Counted from the stretch's first letter, positions 9,087 to 18,581 are shown. The stretch is DNA of 64,000 nt from Candidatus Thorarchaeota archaeon MP8T_1 (GCA_002825465.1 PJER01000007.1:1-64000), one strand, 5' to 3'. Numbers and translations: made by a program. The notes: a model not told the origin generated them from the sequence alone.

Positions 9087-10100
9087 CTACTTAAGCTGGT
9101 GAGTAAATTCTTTGCCAAGTACTTTCGCGTTTTCAATTGGTTCTGTGCCTGGTACTGGAAATGCAACTATGGTATTTGCTCCTGCATCTACCATTTCCTG
9201 CAATCGTTTGATGCATGCCTCCTTATCTCCTACAAGACAGAGCTCCTGAACAAAGTCATCTGTAATCAATTGGGAAAGTAATGCATCATCACCTTTTTCA
9301 GCTGCTCTAGACATTGCTTTCGTATCCTCTGGTTTTACACCAGCATGTGACATTAGTGGCCCTCCTGGTTGAGAGTGAGGGAGATACAATTTCGAGAAGT
9401 CACGAGCTATGTCTATAGCTTTGTCAAGATCATCATGGATGACCATAGGCATATACGCTACCATCTCATAGGCATCAAGTGATTTGCCTACCTTCTTTGC
9501 ACCAATGGCAATATGCTTCCACGCAGATTTGACATAAGAAGGTGTACAAAAGATAGAGAGGATTACACCATCTCCAATCTCACCTGAGAGTTCAAGTCCT
9601 TGGGGTCCTTCAAATGCAAGATATATTGGCGCACATTTTCTCACTGGTTTAAAAACAAGTTTGATGTCTTTAGCAGTGAAAAATTTGTCTTCATGATTGA
9701 CATTATCTCCGGTCATGATTTTTCGTACCAAATCAACACAGGCTCGTGTTCTGGATAGTGGCTTTTTGTCATAGATACCCATCTGATCCATCCAAAACGG
9801 AACTCCTGAACCAAGGCCAAATATGGTTCTCATTTTTGACATCTCATCCAAAGTCGCAAACTCCATAGCAATCAATGCTGGATGACGAGAGTATGGATTT
9901 ACTACACCTAAACCCAGTCTTATCTTCGTGGTAGCCATGGCAGCAGATGCCAAGTACGGAATTCCACCTCTGAAGAAATAATCTTCTGCAAACCAGGCTG
10001 ATCCCAGACCTGATTCTTCAGCGACTTTCGCAAGTTCTACTGCTTCTTTGACTGGAAAGACTCCAGTCATTGCTACACCTAATTCTTTGAATCCTTTCAT
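9087..10100 (-). CDS. LLM-class (luciferase-like) F420- or FMN-dependent oxidoreductase
   Basis: The TIM-barrel LLM pattern is clear: SAWFAEDYFFRGG near residue 35, TTKIRLGLGVVNPYSRHPALIAMEFATLDEMS, then IFGLGSG, and a late DGVILS segment. Methylenetetrahydromethanopterin reductase (Mer) is a close family member, but no diagnostic feature here proves that activity. I prefer the ATG at 10100 because AAGGATGA lies just upstream; an ATG at 10109 is also in frame. It sits between the aldehyde oxidoreductase and an MFS transporter, suggesting oxidation or reduction of an organic compound. Confidence 0.8.
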   Translation of the reverse strand: MKGFKELGVAMTGVFPVKEAVELAKVAEESGLGSAWFAEDYFFRGGIPYLASAAMATTKIRLGLGVVNPYSRHPALIAMEFATLDEMSKMRTIFGLGSGVPFWMDQMGIYDKKPLSRTRACVDLVRKIMTGDNVNHEDKFFTAKDIKLVFKPVRKCAPIYLAFEGPQGLELSGEIGDGVILSIFCTPSYVKSAWKHIAIGAKKVGKSLDAYEMVAYMPMVIHDDLDKAIDIARDFSKLYLPHSQPGGPLMSHAGVKPEDTKAMSRAAEKGDDALLSQLITDDFVQELCLVGDKEACIKRLQEMVDAGANTIVAFPVPGTEPIENAKVLGKEFTHQLK

Positions 10101-10112
10101 TGTAATCATCCT

Positions 10113-10144
10113 TGGAAAATTATGAGAAGAGGGGCTAATGCCCC
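10113..10144 (-). terminator. Hairpin after the aldehyde oxidoreductase gene
   Basis: The stem GGGGC / GCCCC (10131-10144) with a 4-base loop is followed on the minus strand by a TTCTTCTC tract and TTTT. It lies in the 48-base gap before the LLM gene, so it either ends or attenuates the upstream unit. Confidence 0.45.
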
Positions 10145-10148
10145 TTAA

Positions 10149-12068
10149 CTAGGGAAGTTTCCCTAACTCCTCAAGATAGTCTGCGATATCCTTGAGTTCT
10201 AACTTCTCAAGGGTCTCTCTTGTTGGCCAACTAGTCTTCTTGTCCCACTCATGTAACTCATAGTAACGGTCCAGCATGCCATCAAGTTCTTTCTGTGAGT
10301 TAGTCTCACCTTTGAGTGGACCACTTGCTGCACCTTCATTCATGAGTCGCCATGGTAAGTTATCATGTTCCCGAGTAGCACCACGAGTAATGTTGAAAGC
10401 TTTCTCGATTGTACATACTCGGCGTCCAGTTAGCATCATCTCATCTTCTGTCAGCTCTATATCTGTAGCTGCAGTGAACATCCTAGCCATGTTATCAGGA
10501 TTCACTCCGTAGGCTGCTGTTGATGTAAAGACACAGAAGCCCATTGCTTCAGTTATCTCGTAGCAGTCTTCATGCCACCGAACAATTTCCGCTCTGAACT
10601 CAGTAAAGTGAGGTGATGCCCATTTCTTATCTCCAGTAATCTTTTCGATGACATCAATTGATTCAGGGCTTGCACCGAATTCTGCAAAGGTTTCCGTCAT
10701 AAGATGGTCATTACCTCGTGGATTCACTGCAAATGCTAGAGCATATGCTTTTGCTGATCGAGTTTCAACATTTGATTGTTCGAGACCCTTAGCGTTCATG
10801 ATTGCCCACTTGTATGAGTCATGACCTACTTTCTTAGTTGCTATTTTGAGTCCATCACCCAGGAGGTTTCCAAGTTTTCCATCTCGATAGGCAAGTTTCT
10901 CGATGGTCTTTTTGACTTCATCTAGCTTTCCCCAGTCAAGTTCTAGCCCATCTGTATCCTTCTTGGTCAGAACACCTCGTAGGTAGCTTTCAATTGCCCA
11001 CTGAGTCACTCCACCAGCTGTGATGGTATCAAGTCCCAGACGATTACAGATTTCATTGAGAATCAATACACCTTCAGTATTGATGATTCCTGGTCCATTT
11101 CCAAGAGCTCCGAAAGTTTCGTATTCGGGGCCCCCGCTTGCAATTCCTGCATTCGGTCCTTTCTCAATGACTGAATATCGATGACAACCAATAGTGCACC
11201 CAAAACAAGCTACTCGTCGTTTTAGATATCCTCCCTCATTTAGAGCTTGACCCGTGATGGGATGAACATTCTCAGTGTATCCAGTCTGCCAGTTTCTACC
11301 TGGAAATGCATGTAGTTCATTCACTCCTGCAAGTGAACCTGAAGTCCCAAATTCATGCAAGCCTTGAGCACCACTATCAGCTCGTAGAAGCTCTCTCATC
11401 TCCTTTGCTACTTCTGCGAACTTTTTAGGGTCTTTAACGCGGACTGGCTTGGTTCCTCGAACACTGATTGCCTTGAGCTTCTTCTTTCCCATTACTGCAG
11501 CTCCACCACCTCTTCCAGCTGCGTGATAAAGGGAGCATTGAATTGATGCGGCTCTTACTAGGTTCTCACCTGCAGGTCCAATATACAGTCCTTTAGACTC
11601 ATTTCCATGCCATTCCTTCAGTAATGCATCAGTTTCAATGATGTCCTTTCCCCAGAGTTTTGAAGCATCTCGTACCTCGACTTTATCATCTTCAATAAAG
11701 ATGTAAACAGGTTTCTTAGACTCTCCGTGGACCACTAGGTGGTCGTAACCTGCGTACTTTAGCTCTGCTCCCCAGTGTCCACCAGTGTTACTCTTTAGAT
11801 AGAAACCCGTAGTACAACCTACAGTTGTCACTGATGTTCTCCCTGAGGCAGGAGCAGTTGTCCCGGTTACTGCGCCAGGAGCAAATATGATCACATTCCT
11901 AGGATCATCCCATGTGATAGATGGATCTTTGCAATAATCCCATAGTAGTCTGGCATTGATACCTCGGGAACCAACGTACAATCTTCGCCATTCTTCAGGA
12001 ATATCCTCTGTCCAAATCTTCTTCGTTCCAATATCAACATGAAGTATCTTTCCCTGATGTCCGTACAT
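10149..12068 (-). CDS. Aldehyde:ferredoxin oxidoreductase family, tungstopterin enzyme
   Basis: The N-terminus (GKILHVDIGTKKIWTEDIPEEW...YVGSRGINARLLW) and the pterin-binding APGAVTGTTAPASGRTSV segment are typical of AOR. The cluster motif CFGCTIGC occurs near residue 285, with a further Cys in RRVCTIEKAFNITRG near the C-terminus. The enzyme oxidises aldehydes to acids and reduces ferredoxin, using a tungsten or molybdenum bis-pterin cofactor. It starts in overlap with the polyferredoxin gene, whose product probably takes the electrons. Length 639 is normal. The aldehyde substrate is unknown. Confidence 0.93.
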   Translation of the reverse strand: MYGHQGKILHVDIGTKKIWTEDIPEEWRRLYVGSRGINARLLWDYCKDPSITWDDPRNVIIFAPGAVTGTTAPASGRTSVTTVGCTTGFYLKSNTGGHWGAELKYAGYDHLVVHGESKKPVYIFIEDDKVEVRDASKLWGKDIIETDALLKEWHGNESKGLYIGPAGENLVRAASIQCSLYHAAGRGGGAAVMGKKKLKAISVRGTKPVRVKDPKKFAEVAKEMRELLRADSGAQGLHEFGTSGSLAGVNELHAFPGRNWQTGYTENVHPITGQALNEGGYLKRRVACFGCTIGCHRYSVIEKGPNAGIASGGPEYETFGALGNGPGIINTEGVLILNEICNRLGLDTITAGGVTQWAIESYLRGVLTKKDTDGLELDWGKLDEVKKTIEKLAYRDGKLGNLLGDGLKIATKKVGHDSYKWAIMNAKGLEQSNVETRSAKAYALAFAVNPRGNDHLMTETFAEFGASPESIDVIEKITGDKKWASPHFTEFRAEIVRWHEDCYEITEAMGFCVFTSTAAYGVNPDNMARMFTAATDIELTEDEMMLTGRRVCTIEKAFNITRGATREHDNLPWRLMNEGAASGPLKGETNSQKELDGMLDRYYELHEWDKKTSWPTRETLEKLELKDIADYLEELGKLP

Positions 12069-12562
12069 TAATTCTCAGCCTCCTTCATAATAGTGCGATA
12101 CATAGCCATCCGAGCTGATCTTAGTTTCTTTTTCTCCTTGACATGATCATCCGTCTTCTTGACCCATGTGATTGCACCAGGTACACAGTGTTTTACACAA
12201 TATGGGTCTCCTCCACAAAGATCACAAAACATTGGTTTCATTGTTGTAGGATGTAATCTAATCCCATGATATGGACATGATTCAACACAAGATCCACATT
12301 CAGTGCATATGCCTTCATCAACCGTGATTATTCCAGTCTTTTCATCCCGCGATAATGCCCCATCAGGACATGATTCAATACAAGGATGAGTGTCACATTG
12401 TTCGCACAGAAGTTGTATTCCTAATGCGATGTCCTCTTTTTTGAGGACCTTAATTCTTCCTCTGGCTGGATCGAACAGGTCTTCTTTGATGAGAGAACAA
12501 GCAAGGGAACACTGCTTACAACCCGTGCACTTATCCATGTCAACAAGTAGCAGTTTTTCCAT
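12068..12562 (-). CDS. Four-cluster polyferredoxin, AOR electron-transfer subunit
   Basis: Four cysteine groups suit four [4Fe-4S] clusters: CTGCKQCSLAC (residues 12-22), CEQCDTHPCIESC, CTECGSCVESC and CDLCGGDPYCVKHC. This is the HycB/AorX-like subunit type. The gene overlaps the AOR start by one base, so translation is probably coupled and the two proteins form a complex. A Lys-rich C-terminal tail (about residues 136-164) lacks cysteines. Cytosolic. Confidence 0.9.
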   Translation of the reverse strand: MEKLLLVDMDKCTGCKQCSLACSLIKEDLFDPARGRIKVLKKEDIALGIQLLCEQCDTHPCIESCPDGALSRDEKTGIITVDEGICTECGSCVESCPYHGIRLHPTTMKPMFCDLCGGDPYCVKHCVPGAITWVKKTDDHVKEKKKLRSARMAMYRTIMKEAEN

Positions 12563-12835
12563 CTTGATTCATTCCTTCCAATTGGTCGAATATTAAATCA
12601 ACTTTAGTATCTTGAGAACCTACATTTTAATCCTACTCTTTCCGACTTGCATGATTAAACATAACGAATCCTAATTAAAACTGACCAATTATGGCTTAGA
12701 ATCGATTCTGTGCGACTACATAATTCCGTGATTTTCTGATTTGAAATTTTTATTCTAATTTTGCTATAATCTGACCTTAAGAAATTATAGTAGCAATTTA
12801 AGAAAGGCTAGACGGAATACGTTTTAAGACACTAC

Positions 12836-13411
12836 ATGGACCTGAAAGATGTGGTAAATGTGACGGATGAACAGCAAGTAGCTCATGAAGATGCACTTGA
12901 TCCTGATGATGTTGAATGGAAGCGTAGTAATGACTGGAAAGAGGGTATACACATGCTATTATCCCATCATCCTCCTTCCCTCTATGGCCATTGCCTTCGA
13001 GTATCGTTCCGTGGGAGATCGTTATACTTTTGCGGGAGATGCACTGGAATCTATGGTGGCTTGGCACTTGGAATCATTCTATTGTTGTTGTTTCAAGTAA
13101 ATTTGAATCCTGACTGGTTCTGGTTTATGTTTTCTGTGCTGCTTGGGTTTACTACAGTTGTCGATTGGATGAGTCAAAGATTGACTCCTCGAAAGACGAC
13201 TAACCATATTCGTGCAATTACAGGATTTGGAAGTGGCTTTGGACTGGCAATAATCTTTCTTATGGGTAACCTCTATTACATGCTTGTTGCCCTTGCAGTC
13301 ATGGCTGGCTCTGTTGGAGTTGTAGGGCTAATTGAGAATAGAAGACGTTCAAAGAGTCTTGCTGCGATGCGTGCTCGAATAGAAGCAGAAGAGGCAGAAG
13401 AAGACGAATAA
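12836..13411 (+). CDS. DUF2085-type membrane protein
   Basis: An acidic N-terminal region of about 40 residues precedes SHHPPSLYGHCLRVSFRGRS and the DUF2085 hallmark YFCGRCTGIYGG, which holds a Cys pair next to the first membrane span. About four spans follow (GGLALGIILLLLF, FWFMFSVLLGFTTVVDW, GFGLAIIFLMG, LVALAVMAGSVGVVGLI), then a charged Arg/Glu tail. The Cys pair and His residues could bind metal or form a disulfide. Function of the family is unknown. The ATG has no clear ribosome-binding site, so the mRNA may be leaderless. Confidence 0.75.
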   Translation: MDLKDVVNVTDEQQVAHEDALDPDDVEWKRSNDWKEGIHMLLSHHPPSLYGHCLRVSFRGRSLYFCGRCTGIYGGLALGIILLLLFQVNLNPDWFWFMFSVLLGFTTVVDWMSQRLTPRKTTNHIRAITGFGSGFGLAIIFLMGNLYYMLVALAVMAGSVGVVGLIENRRRSKSLAAMRARIEAEEAEEDE

Positions 13412-13484
13412 AAAAATCAGTACAACTGTCCTACATGCCAAAGTGTTTTAACTCAGATGAATTTCCAATTATTAGTGAACCTCG

Positions 13485-14621
13485 ATGATTCCATTCACCA
13501 AACCTATAATTGAACAGGATGAGATCGAAGCTGTCAAGCGAGTCCTAGAATCAGGAATGCTTGCAGAGGGAAAGGTCTCTAGGGATTTCGAGAAGTTATT
13601 CTCTGAATATATTGGGACGAAATTTGCTACAGTGACATCTAATGGGACAACTGCACTCAGTACTGCATTAGAAGCCATGGGAATCCAACCTGGTGATGAA
13701 GTGATAACGTCCCCCTTCACCTTTATTGCATCAGCAAACTCAATTGCCATGGTCGGTGGTATCCCTGTCTTTGCTGATATTAAACCCGATACTTACAATA
13801 TTGATCCTGAGTTGATTGAGGCTGCAATTACTAAGAAGACGAAAGCAATCATGCCAGTGCACATCTTCGGAATGCCTGCAGATATGCCTCACATAATGGA
13901 GATTGCAGAGAAACATGATCTCATGGTAATTGAGGATGCATGCCAAGCTCATGGCGGATCTATCAACGGGAAGAAGGTTGGAAGTCTTGGACATTGTGCT
14001 ACCTTCTCGTTCTATGCTACAAAGAATATCCTCACAGGTGAGGGTGGAATGGTAACGACTGACAATGAAGAGCTCTATGATAAGATGCTCATGATAAAGA
14101 ACCACGGTCGAGGAAAGGAAGGTGGGTATAGTCATTACCAAATTGGGTATAACAATCGAATGATGGATATCGTCGCCGCAATCGGTGTTGAACAGATGAA
14201 ACGATTTGAGTACGTGGTCAAAGAACGGAGAAAGACTGCTCACGAATATGATAAATTCTTCTCGGAATTTGATGAGATTAACACCCAGGTTGAAGACAAG
14301 GGATTCAAGTCAGCGTATCATCTATACGCTCCAAACATCGATGCTAAGAAAATGCCTCGAGATGAAATGGTTTCAAAACTGAGAGAAAACGGAGTTGGTT
14401 CCAGGGCAGTTTATGCATTGCCTTGCCATAAACAAGGCACTTACCTCAATATTCAGAATTGGCGATGGGCTAAATTCGTTAAGTATCCCGATTATTCAAA
14501 AGTTTCTCTACCGATTTCAGAAGATATTGGCGCAAGACACTTTGATATCCCAGTGCATCCAAGTCTCACAGATGAGGAGAAGGAGACCATCAAGGATGCT
14601 TTCCGAAAGATACTGAGGTAG
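13485..14621 (+). CDS. DegT/DnrJ/EryC1-family PLP aminotransferase
   Basis: Typical order of motifs: PFTKPIIEQDEIEAV, SNGTTALSTALEAMGI, GDEVITSPFTFIASANSI, VIEDACQAHGG and the PLP lysine in FYATKN (K180), followed by LTGEGGMVTT. These enzymes transaminate keto-sugar nucleotides for surface glycans or amino-sugar lipids. No glycosyltransferase or nucleotide-sugar epimerase is adjacent, so the substrate is open. Length 378 is normal. It is convergent with the HAD phosphatase with a one-base gap. Confidence 0.88.
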   Translation: MIPFTKPIIEQDEIEAVKRVLESGMLAEGKVSRDFEKLFSEYIGTKFATVTSNGTTALSTALEAMGIQPGDEVITSPFTFIASANSIAMVGGIPVFADIKPDTYNIDPELIEAAITKKTKAIMPVHIFGMPADMPHIMEIAEKHDLMVIEDACQAHGGSINGKKVGSLGHCATFSFYATKNILTGEGGMVTTDNEELYDKMLMIKNHGRGKEGGYSHYQIGYNNRMMDIVAAIGVEQMKRFEYVVKERRKTAHEYDKFFSEFDEINTQVEDKGFKSAYHLYAPNIDAKKMPRDEMVSKLRENGVGSRAVYALPCHKQGTYLNIQNWRWAKFVKYPDYSKVSLPISEDIGARHFDIPVHPSLTDEEKETIKDAFRKILR

Positions 14622-14622
14622 A

Positions 14623-15267
14623 TTAGACAAAGTATTCGAGAATTGATTCAAGACTCTTTGAGTTCACGGTCACGGAGGCTGCTTTACTCACCAACTCTGT
14701 AAGTGGATTGAAGGCGATGGATAAATCTGAAATTTCAAAGAGCGGAATATCATTCTCACCATTACCAACACTCGCAAGATTCTTCGTGCTGAGGTTTCTC
14801 TCCTTGAGTATTCTTAATGCTGTTTCAGCCTTTTGTGAGCCTCCCATAGCAAATGAGTAAGTTCCATCATGAGCACCATCTGTTTCTCCTAGAATGTTTG
14901 AATATGAAAAGTCTAATTCAAGTCGCCTTGCAAGTGGGTCCATAAAGAATTGACTCACTCCACTTGAGATACATCCAAGAAGATATCCTGATTGTCTAAG
15001 AGCTTTGAGTGTTTCTTCTGTTCCTTTCATGAGAGGGAGTTTCATCACCTGTCCCTTCATTTCATCATCAATGACAACACCTTTCCAAATATCCGTTCCC
15101 AACTGGATAAGTTGTTCGAAACTAAGGTCCTCGGTAGCCATTCGAGCGAAGAGTTCTTTGTATCTATCTCCTATACCTAGAAAGCTAGCTAGATGAGCTG
15201 CTGCACTACGCCCATCATATAGTACACCATCCAAGTCAAAAGAGATCACTTTGATGTCTTTATGCAT
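14623..15267 (-). CDS. HAD-superfamily phosphatase, SerB-like
   Basis: Motif I is FDLDGVLYDG (D11, D13), motif II is ISSG, a Lys is present in GGSQKAETALRIL, and motif IV is GNGENDIPLFE. The MKGTEETLKALRQSGYLLGCISSG block resembles phosphoserine phosphatase and related enzymes of the same clan. Length 214 fits a C1-type cap. A serine-biosynthesis role is possible but not shown; sugar phosphatases look similar. Start is ATG after GAGGT. Confidence 0.8.
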   Translation of the reverse strand: MHKDIKVISFDLDGVLYDGRSAAAHLASFLGIGDRYKELFARMATEDLSFEQLIQLGTDIWKGVVIDDEMKGQVMKLPLMKGTEETLKALRQSGYLLGCISSGVSQFFMDPLARRLELDFSYSNILGETDGAHDGTYSFAMGGSQKAETALRILKERNLSTKNLASVGNGENDIPLFEISDLSIAFNPLTELVSKAASVTVNSKSLESILEYFV

Positions 15268-15325
15268 TAATTACAACCTCGAACAATCGAAGGGGAAAAT
15301 TAATCCCCATCATAAACCCTACTAA

Positions 15326-15691
15326 ATGGTTTCAGAACAGTTAAACGTCAATTATCAATACATTACCAGTGACTTAACGATGGATGAGGAATCAAAACAA
15401 GAAATCATTCGTATTCTTGGTGCTGAGCTAAGCAAACAGAAAGCTATCATGGATAAACATTCTGCTCGTGCCATTAATCCTGATGGTAGTAAGGAATATG
15501 AACAAGCTAAGGAAGCATTTGATAATGCTCACCGACAGATTCGTGAGCTTGAGGATAAAATCGCATATCTTCAGACTTCAGAGAAATACGAACCTACTAT
15601 AATTGACAGGATACTAAATATCGTTGACAAACTCATCAAAGATGATGATGATTGGAAAAATCAAACAAGTGCAACAACTGGAGTACGATAG
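15326..15691 (+). CDS. Small coiled-coil protein, 121 aa
   Basis: No family recognised. Residues about 18-90 are strongly helical with heptad character (EESKQEIIRILGAELSKQKAIM, then a REYEQAK-like stretch and HRQIRELEDKIAYLQTSE). The C-terminus (IIDRILNIVDKLIKDDDDW) is amphipathic. No signal or membrane span. It lies 51 bases upstream of the gingipain-like gene on the same strand and could be cotranscribed, but a functional link is only suggested by position. Confidence 0.5.
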   Translation: MVSEQLNVNYQYITSDLTMDEESKQEIIRILGAELSKQKAIMDKHSARAINPDGSKEYEQAKEAFDNAHRQIRELEDKIAYLQTSEKYEPTIIDRILNIVDKLIKDDDDWKNQTSATTGVR

Positions 15692-15742
15692 TAGGTCACA
15701 CACACAACAGTAATTATTAGATTTGTATGGTCTTTGGTCATC

Positions 15743-16891
15743 ATGAATGTCATAAGAAAGTCTGGTAGCATCAATGAGATCAAAGGTAAATTTGCTAGAA
15801 AGAAGCGAACTGAAGCTGAATTAACATTTGATGTCGGATACATGCCTAGAGAGATTCTTTCAAAGATGCTAGTGATATGTGGAAAAGTAGGAACGGATAA
15901 TGTTGCAAAATACCGGCAAAAGGCAATAGAACTCGATTGCGATTTCATTCATGAAAAAGGTAGGTCTTGGGTTTTAACTCAAAAGACGATACAAGAAAAC
16001 TACGACAAGGATCGTCATCTTGGTGTTCTCTTAATTGGAAACAACAAAGAACTTCCTGCAACTCAGATTGCGTATCAGAATGCATATGCTTTCACTGATT
16101 GGTTCATCCAAGACCTTGATGGAGATTCGATTCCAGATTTTCCTATTGGGCGAATATTTGGTTCACCTCAAACCGTTCTTAATCATATGGATCCCAAGAT
16201 TATCGATAGCAACATTGCGATTGTTTTTGATAGCCAACCTGGGCGGTCCAACCGTCACGTTGAGGGTCTTGCAGCACTTGGATTTGATGTGGAAGTTCTT
16301 GGGAAATACTCCGACGAAGAGCAAAGGCTGATGTCTGTCAGTGAATTTATTCTACAATTCTCAGATGGTGTCTTTACATCCAGGATTCATGGTACTCCGG
16401 ATCGATGGGCAACTCATAATTCCATTATTCTAACATCTGAACAAACCTCTACAATCAGCTTTGAAGGTTATCCGGTAATCTACTCTGAAGCATGTAGTAC
16501 AGCTCAGGAGGGTCCATTATTGCGAGCATTTTTGGATCAAGGATCACTTTACATTGGTTCAACTCTTGATACACTGAATAATATCGAACCATTCGATGAC
16601 TGGAGAGCCTGTCCATACTGCGACGGCTGGAAATTTGGATTTCTCGATTTACTCGATACCTATGAACTGATTGGGCAGGTGAAAGTTACTGTAGATAGAG
16701 AGTTGACTAGAAATCTTGACAGTAGTGTGATGAAAGAACTTGATAATATTCGAACAGGCGCAACAAATACTCTAACCAATGATAATGCTGTATCAATCTG
16801 CGAATGGGTATTATTTGGGAATCCTCTTAGACCGACCACTGTGGGTCCAAATGCGAATTACTCTCCTGGATGCATAATTGTAGATACCTAG
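15743..16891 (+). CDS. Gingipain-like (C25-type, clan CD) cysteine peptidase
   Basis: Clan CD catalytic signatures are seen: a hydrophobic strand ending in His-Gly (FTSRIHGT, H216) and a second ending in Cys after EA (VIYSEACS, C251). The 35-residue spacing is close to that of the RgpB gingipain pair. The segment DLDGDSIPDFPIGRI is typical of C25 domains, which bind calcium there. Unlike secreted gingipains it has no signal peptide, propeptide or C-terminal sorting domain, so it is probably cytosolic. I use the ATG at 15743 rather than the upstream TTG. Four Cys near residues 295-300 and at the end (ACPYC) may bind metal. Confidence 0.7.
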   Translation: MNVIRKSGSINEIKGKFARKKRTEAELTFDVGYMPREILSKMLVICGKVGTDNVAKYRQKAIELDCDFIHEKGRSWVLTQKTIQENYDKDRHLGVLLIGNNKELPATQIAYQNAYAFTDWFIQDLDGDSIPDFPIGRIFGSPQTVLNHMDPKIIDSNIAIVFDSQPGRSNRHVEGLAALGFDVEVLGKYSDEEQRLMSVSEFILQFSDGVFTSRIHGTPDRWATHNSIILTSEQTSTISFEGYPVIYSEACSTAQEGPLLRAFLDQGSLYIGSTLDTLNNIEPFDDWRACPYCDGWKFGFLDLLDTYELIGQVKVTVDRELTRNLDSSVMKELDNIRTGATNTLTNDNAVSICEWVLFGNPLRPTTVGPNANYSPGCIIVDT

Positions 16892-17238
16892 GATGCCCGT
16901 GCTGCTGCTTCAACCATCCACTCTTGTAAGTACGCTCCAATGTATCCTCCTATGGATCCAATTACACACATAATGAGGACTGCAGCTAGAAATGCTGGAA
17001 TATCGGTTGCAAAACCAGTCACAGTGAATATCAAGGCATAAGCTACAAAGGAACTCACAAAACCTGCAATGATACCATTTCTTCGATTACCCAAAATGTA
17101 TCCACAGACAACTCCAACTACCAATGGTGCGCCAATAACGAGAATGAAGAATAAGCCCAGGTTAAGAAGAATTCCTGCGGCTGTGATTGCAAATGTTCTC
17201 ATAATTATATCATTGTGGTGTGTTGTACGTTCATTCAC
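16888..17238 (-). CDS. Small integral membrane protein, 116 aa
   Basis: After a short polar start (NERTTHHND) there are three or four membrane spans, several with Gly-rich faces (GAPLVVGVVCGYILGNRRNGIIAGFV, VIGSIGGYIGAY). No family recognised. GAGGT precedes the ATG at 17238. It converges on the peptidase gene with a 4-base overlap of the ends. Confidence 0.55.
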   Translation of the reverse strand: MNERTTHHNDIIMRTFAITAAGILLNLGLFFILVIGAPLVVGVVCGYILGNRRNGIIAGFVSSFVAYALIFTVTGFATDIPAFLAAVLIMCVIGSIGGYIGAYLQEWMVEAAARAS

Positions 17239-17365
17239 TAATAGACCTCATCTCTAATCCTGACCCAGCGCGTTTTTAACGCTGACGCTACATAAATGAA
17301 CCCTGCAGCAAACCCATAAAAAGGCTCCAAGCAAAATATCTGACTGCGTTTAATGGTGACTTAGA

Positions 17366-18529
17366 GTGTCAAAAGTAGGGACGAAGAAAAACAGCAAACT
17401 CTGGCGAATATATTCTATGTTCCTTAAGGAACTGAAATTAATAGCCAATGATAAATTTGCACTTCTTCTCGTCTTTGTTCTTCCTACAATGATCATGGGA
17501 ACAATGTATTTCGCAATGAATCAGGGTAGTACAATTGGAATGTCTAACGTTGACCCTACAAAGAACGCTGATGCTCTAACAATTGGACTTGTTGATGAGG
17601 ATACTACCAACACTTTTCCTGATCAAGATCTTTCAGCTAACTTTACTTGGTATTTACAGAACAGTCCCGAATTTATCGTAGTCCTCTATAGTACAGAAGA
17701 AGACGCTTTGAATGCATTGTATTTTGATGATATCGATGTGTATGCTGTGTTACCTTATGGATTCGAAGGCAATATTACTAACGATATTCCCGCGTTCGTC
17801 AACTTACATATCAGCAGTACTGATTTTGATAGTCTAACCTCAGTTTCATCTGATTTTAGCAGAGTCGTCCAGAAGTTTCGATATGATCATGGATGGATCC
17901 AGGGTGAGATTGGTATCGATAATTTTCCTGAGTTCCAACCTGAAGGTGCCAGTTCACTTAGTGCTACCTTTGGTGTGTTCATGATAGTCTTCGCAATCTT
18001 CATTGCAGTATCCGCTACTGCCGCTCAGGCAATCGTGGGAGATGTACCACTGAATAGAATGTTACTTACTCCTGCGACCAAGATGGAATCAATCCTTGCA
18101 AAGGTATTAGGATATTTCATGGTTGGAATGATGCAAGCTCAGTTCCTACTTGTTCTCTGGATGGTTCTCTTCAATATCAATCTCTGGCATCAATTCCTGA
18201 ATCTCAATATAATCCTTGGACTCATGGCTCTTTCCGGTTCTGCTCTTGGTGTTCTGATCTCTACAGTAGTTACAACGCGACTTCAAGCTAATCAGTCATT
18301 CCTTTTCTTGATGTTTGGAACCACGATTCTCGGCACAGGATTCATGGATGTGGGACTTGTTGACGATTACTTCCCTGTCAATCTTGGTAGAGTCATGATT
18401 GTTGATATTGCTTTCAAGAATGTTGCATTTTCCGAGTTCTATGGTGATATGTATTTAATTTTGGTTCTATCATTAGTCTTCATTCTACTTTCATGGCTCA
18501 TATTTGTGAAGAAGACAACTCTTGCGTAA
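17366..18529 (+). CDS. ABC-2-type exporter permease without adjacent ATPase
   Basis: A basic N-terminus and first span (LLLVFVLPTMIMGTMYF) are followed by an extracytoplasmic domain of about 150 residues (NTFPDQDLS to EFQPEGASS) and five further spans, the layout of ABC-2 permeases of the YhgE/YhhJ type. No ATPase gene lies within 15 kb on either side, so a trans-acting partner such as the ATPase at 33.6 kb is needed; that pairing is inferred. The start is GTG, preceded by GGTGA. The cargo is unknown. Confidence 0.8.
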   Translation: MSKVGTKKNSKLWRIYSMFLKELKLIANDKFALLLVFVLPTMIMGTMYFAMNQGSTIGMSNVDPTKNADALTIGLVDEDTTNTFPDQDLSANFTWYLQNSPEFIVVLYSTEEDALNALYFDDIDVYAVLPYGFEGNITNDIPAFVNLHISSTDFDSLTSVSSDFSRVVQKFRYDHGWIQGEIGIDNFPEFQPEGASSLSATFGVFMIVFAIFIAVSATAAQAIVGDVPLNRMLLTPATKMESILAKVLGYFMVGMMQAQFLLVLWMVLFNINLWHQFLNLNIILGLMALSGSALGVLISTVVTTRLQANQSFLFLMFGTTILGTGFMDVGLVDDYFPVNLGRVMIVDIAFKNVAFSEFYGDMYLILVLSLVFILLSWLIFVKKTTLA

Positions 18530-18540
18530 AATAAGAGAAC

Positions 18541-18572
18541 TCCCCGTACTCCATTTGAAATGAGTACGAGGA
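18541..18572. terminator. Hairpin between convergent permease and dodecin genes
   Basis: CGTACTC / GAGTACG (18545-18568) forms a 7-bp stem, extended inside by ATTT/AAAT around one bulged C. It lies between stops at 18529 and 18582. Confidence 0.45.
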
Positions 18573-18581
18573 ATACTTCAA

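Noticed and set aside
9087..10100. Assignment of the LLM protein as methylenetetrahydromethanopterin reductase (Mer)
   Set aside because: The fold is shared by many enzymes and the context is aldehyde oxidation, not the methanopterin pathway; the specific name is not justified.
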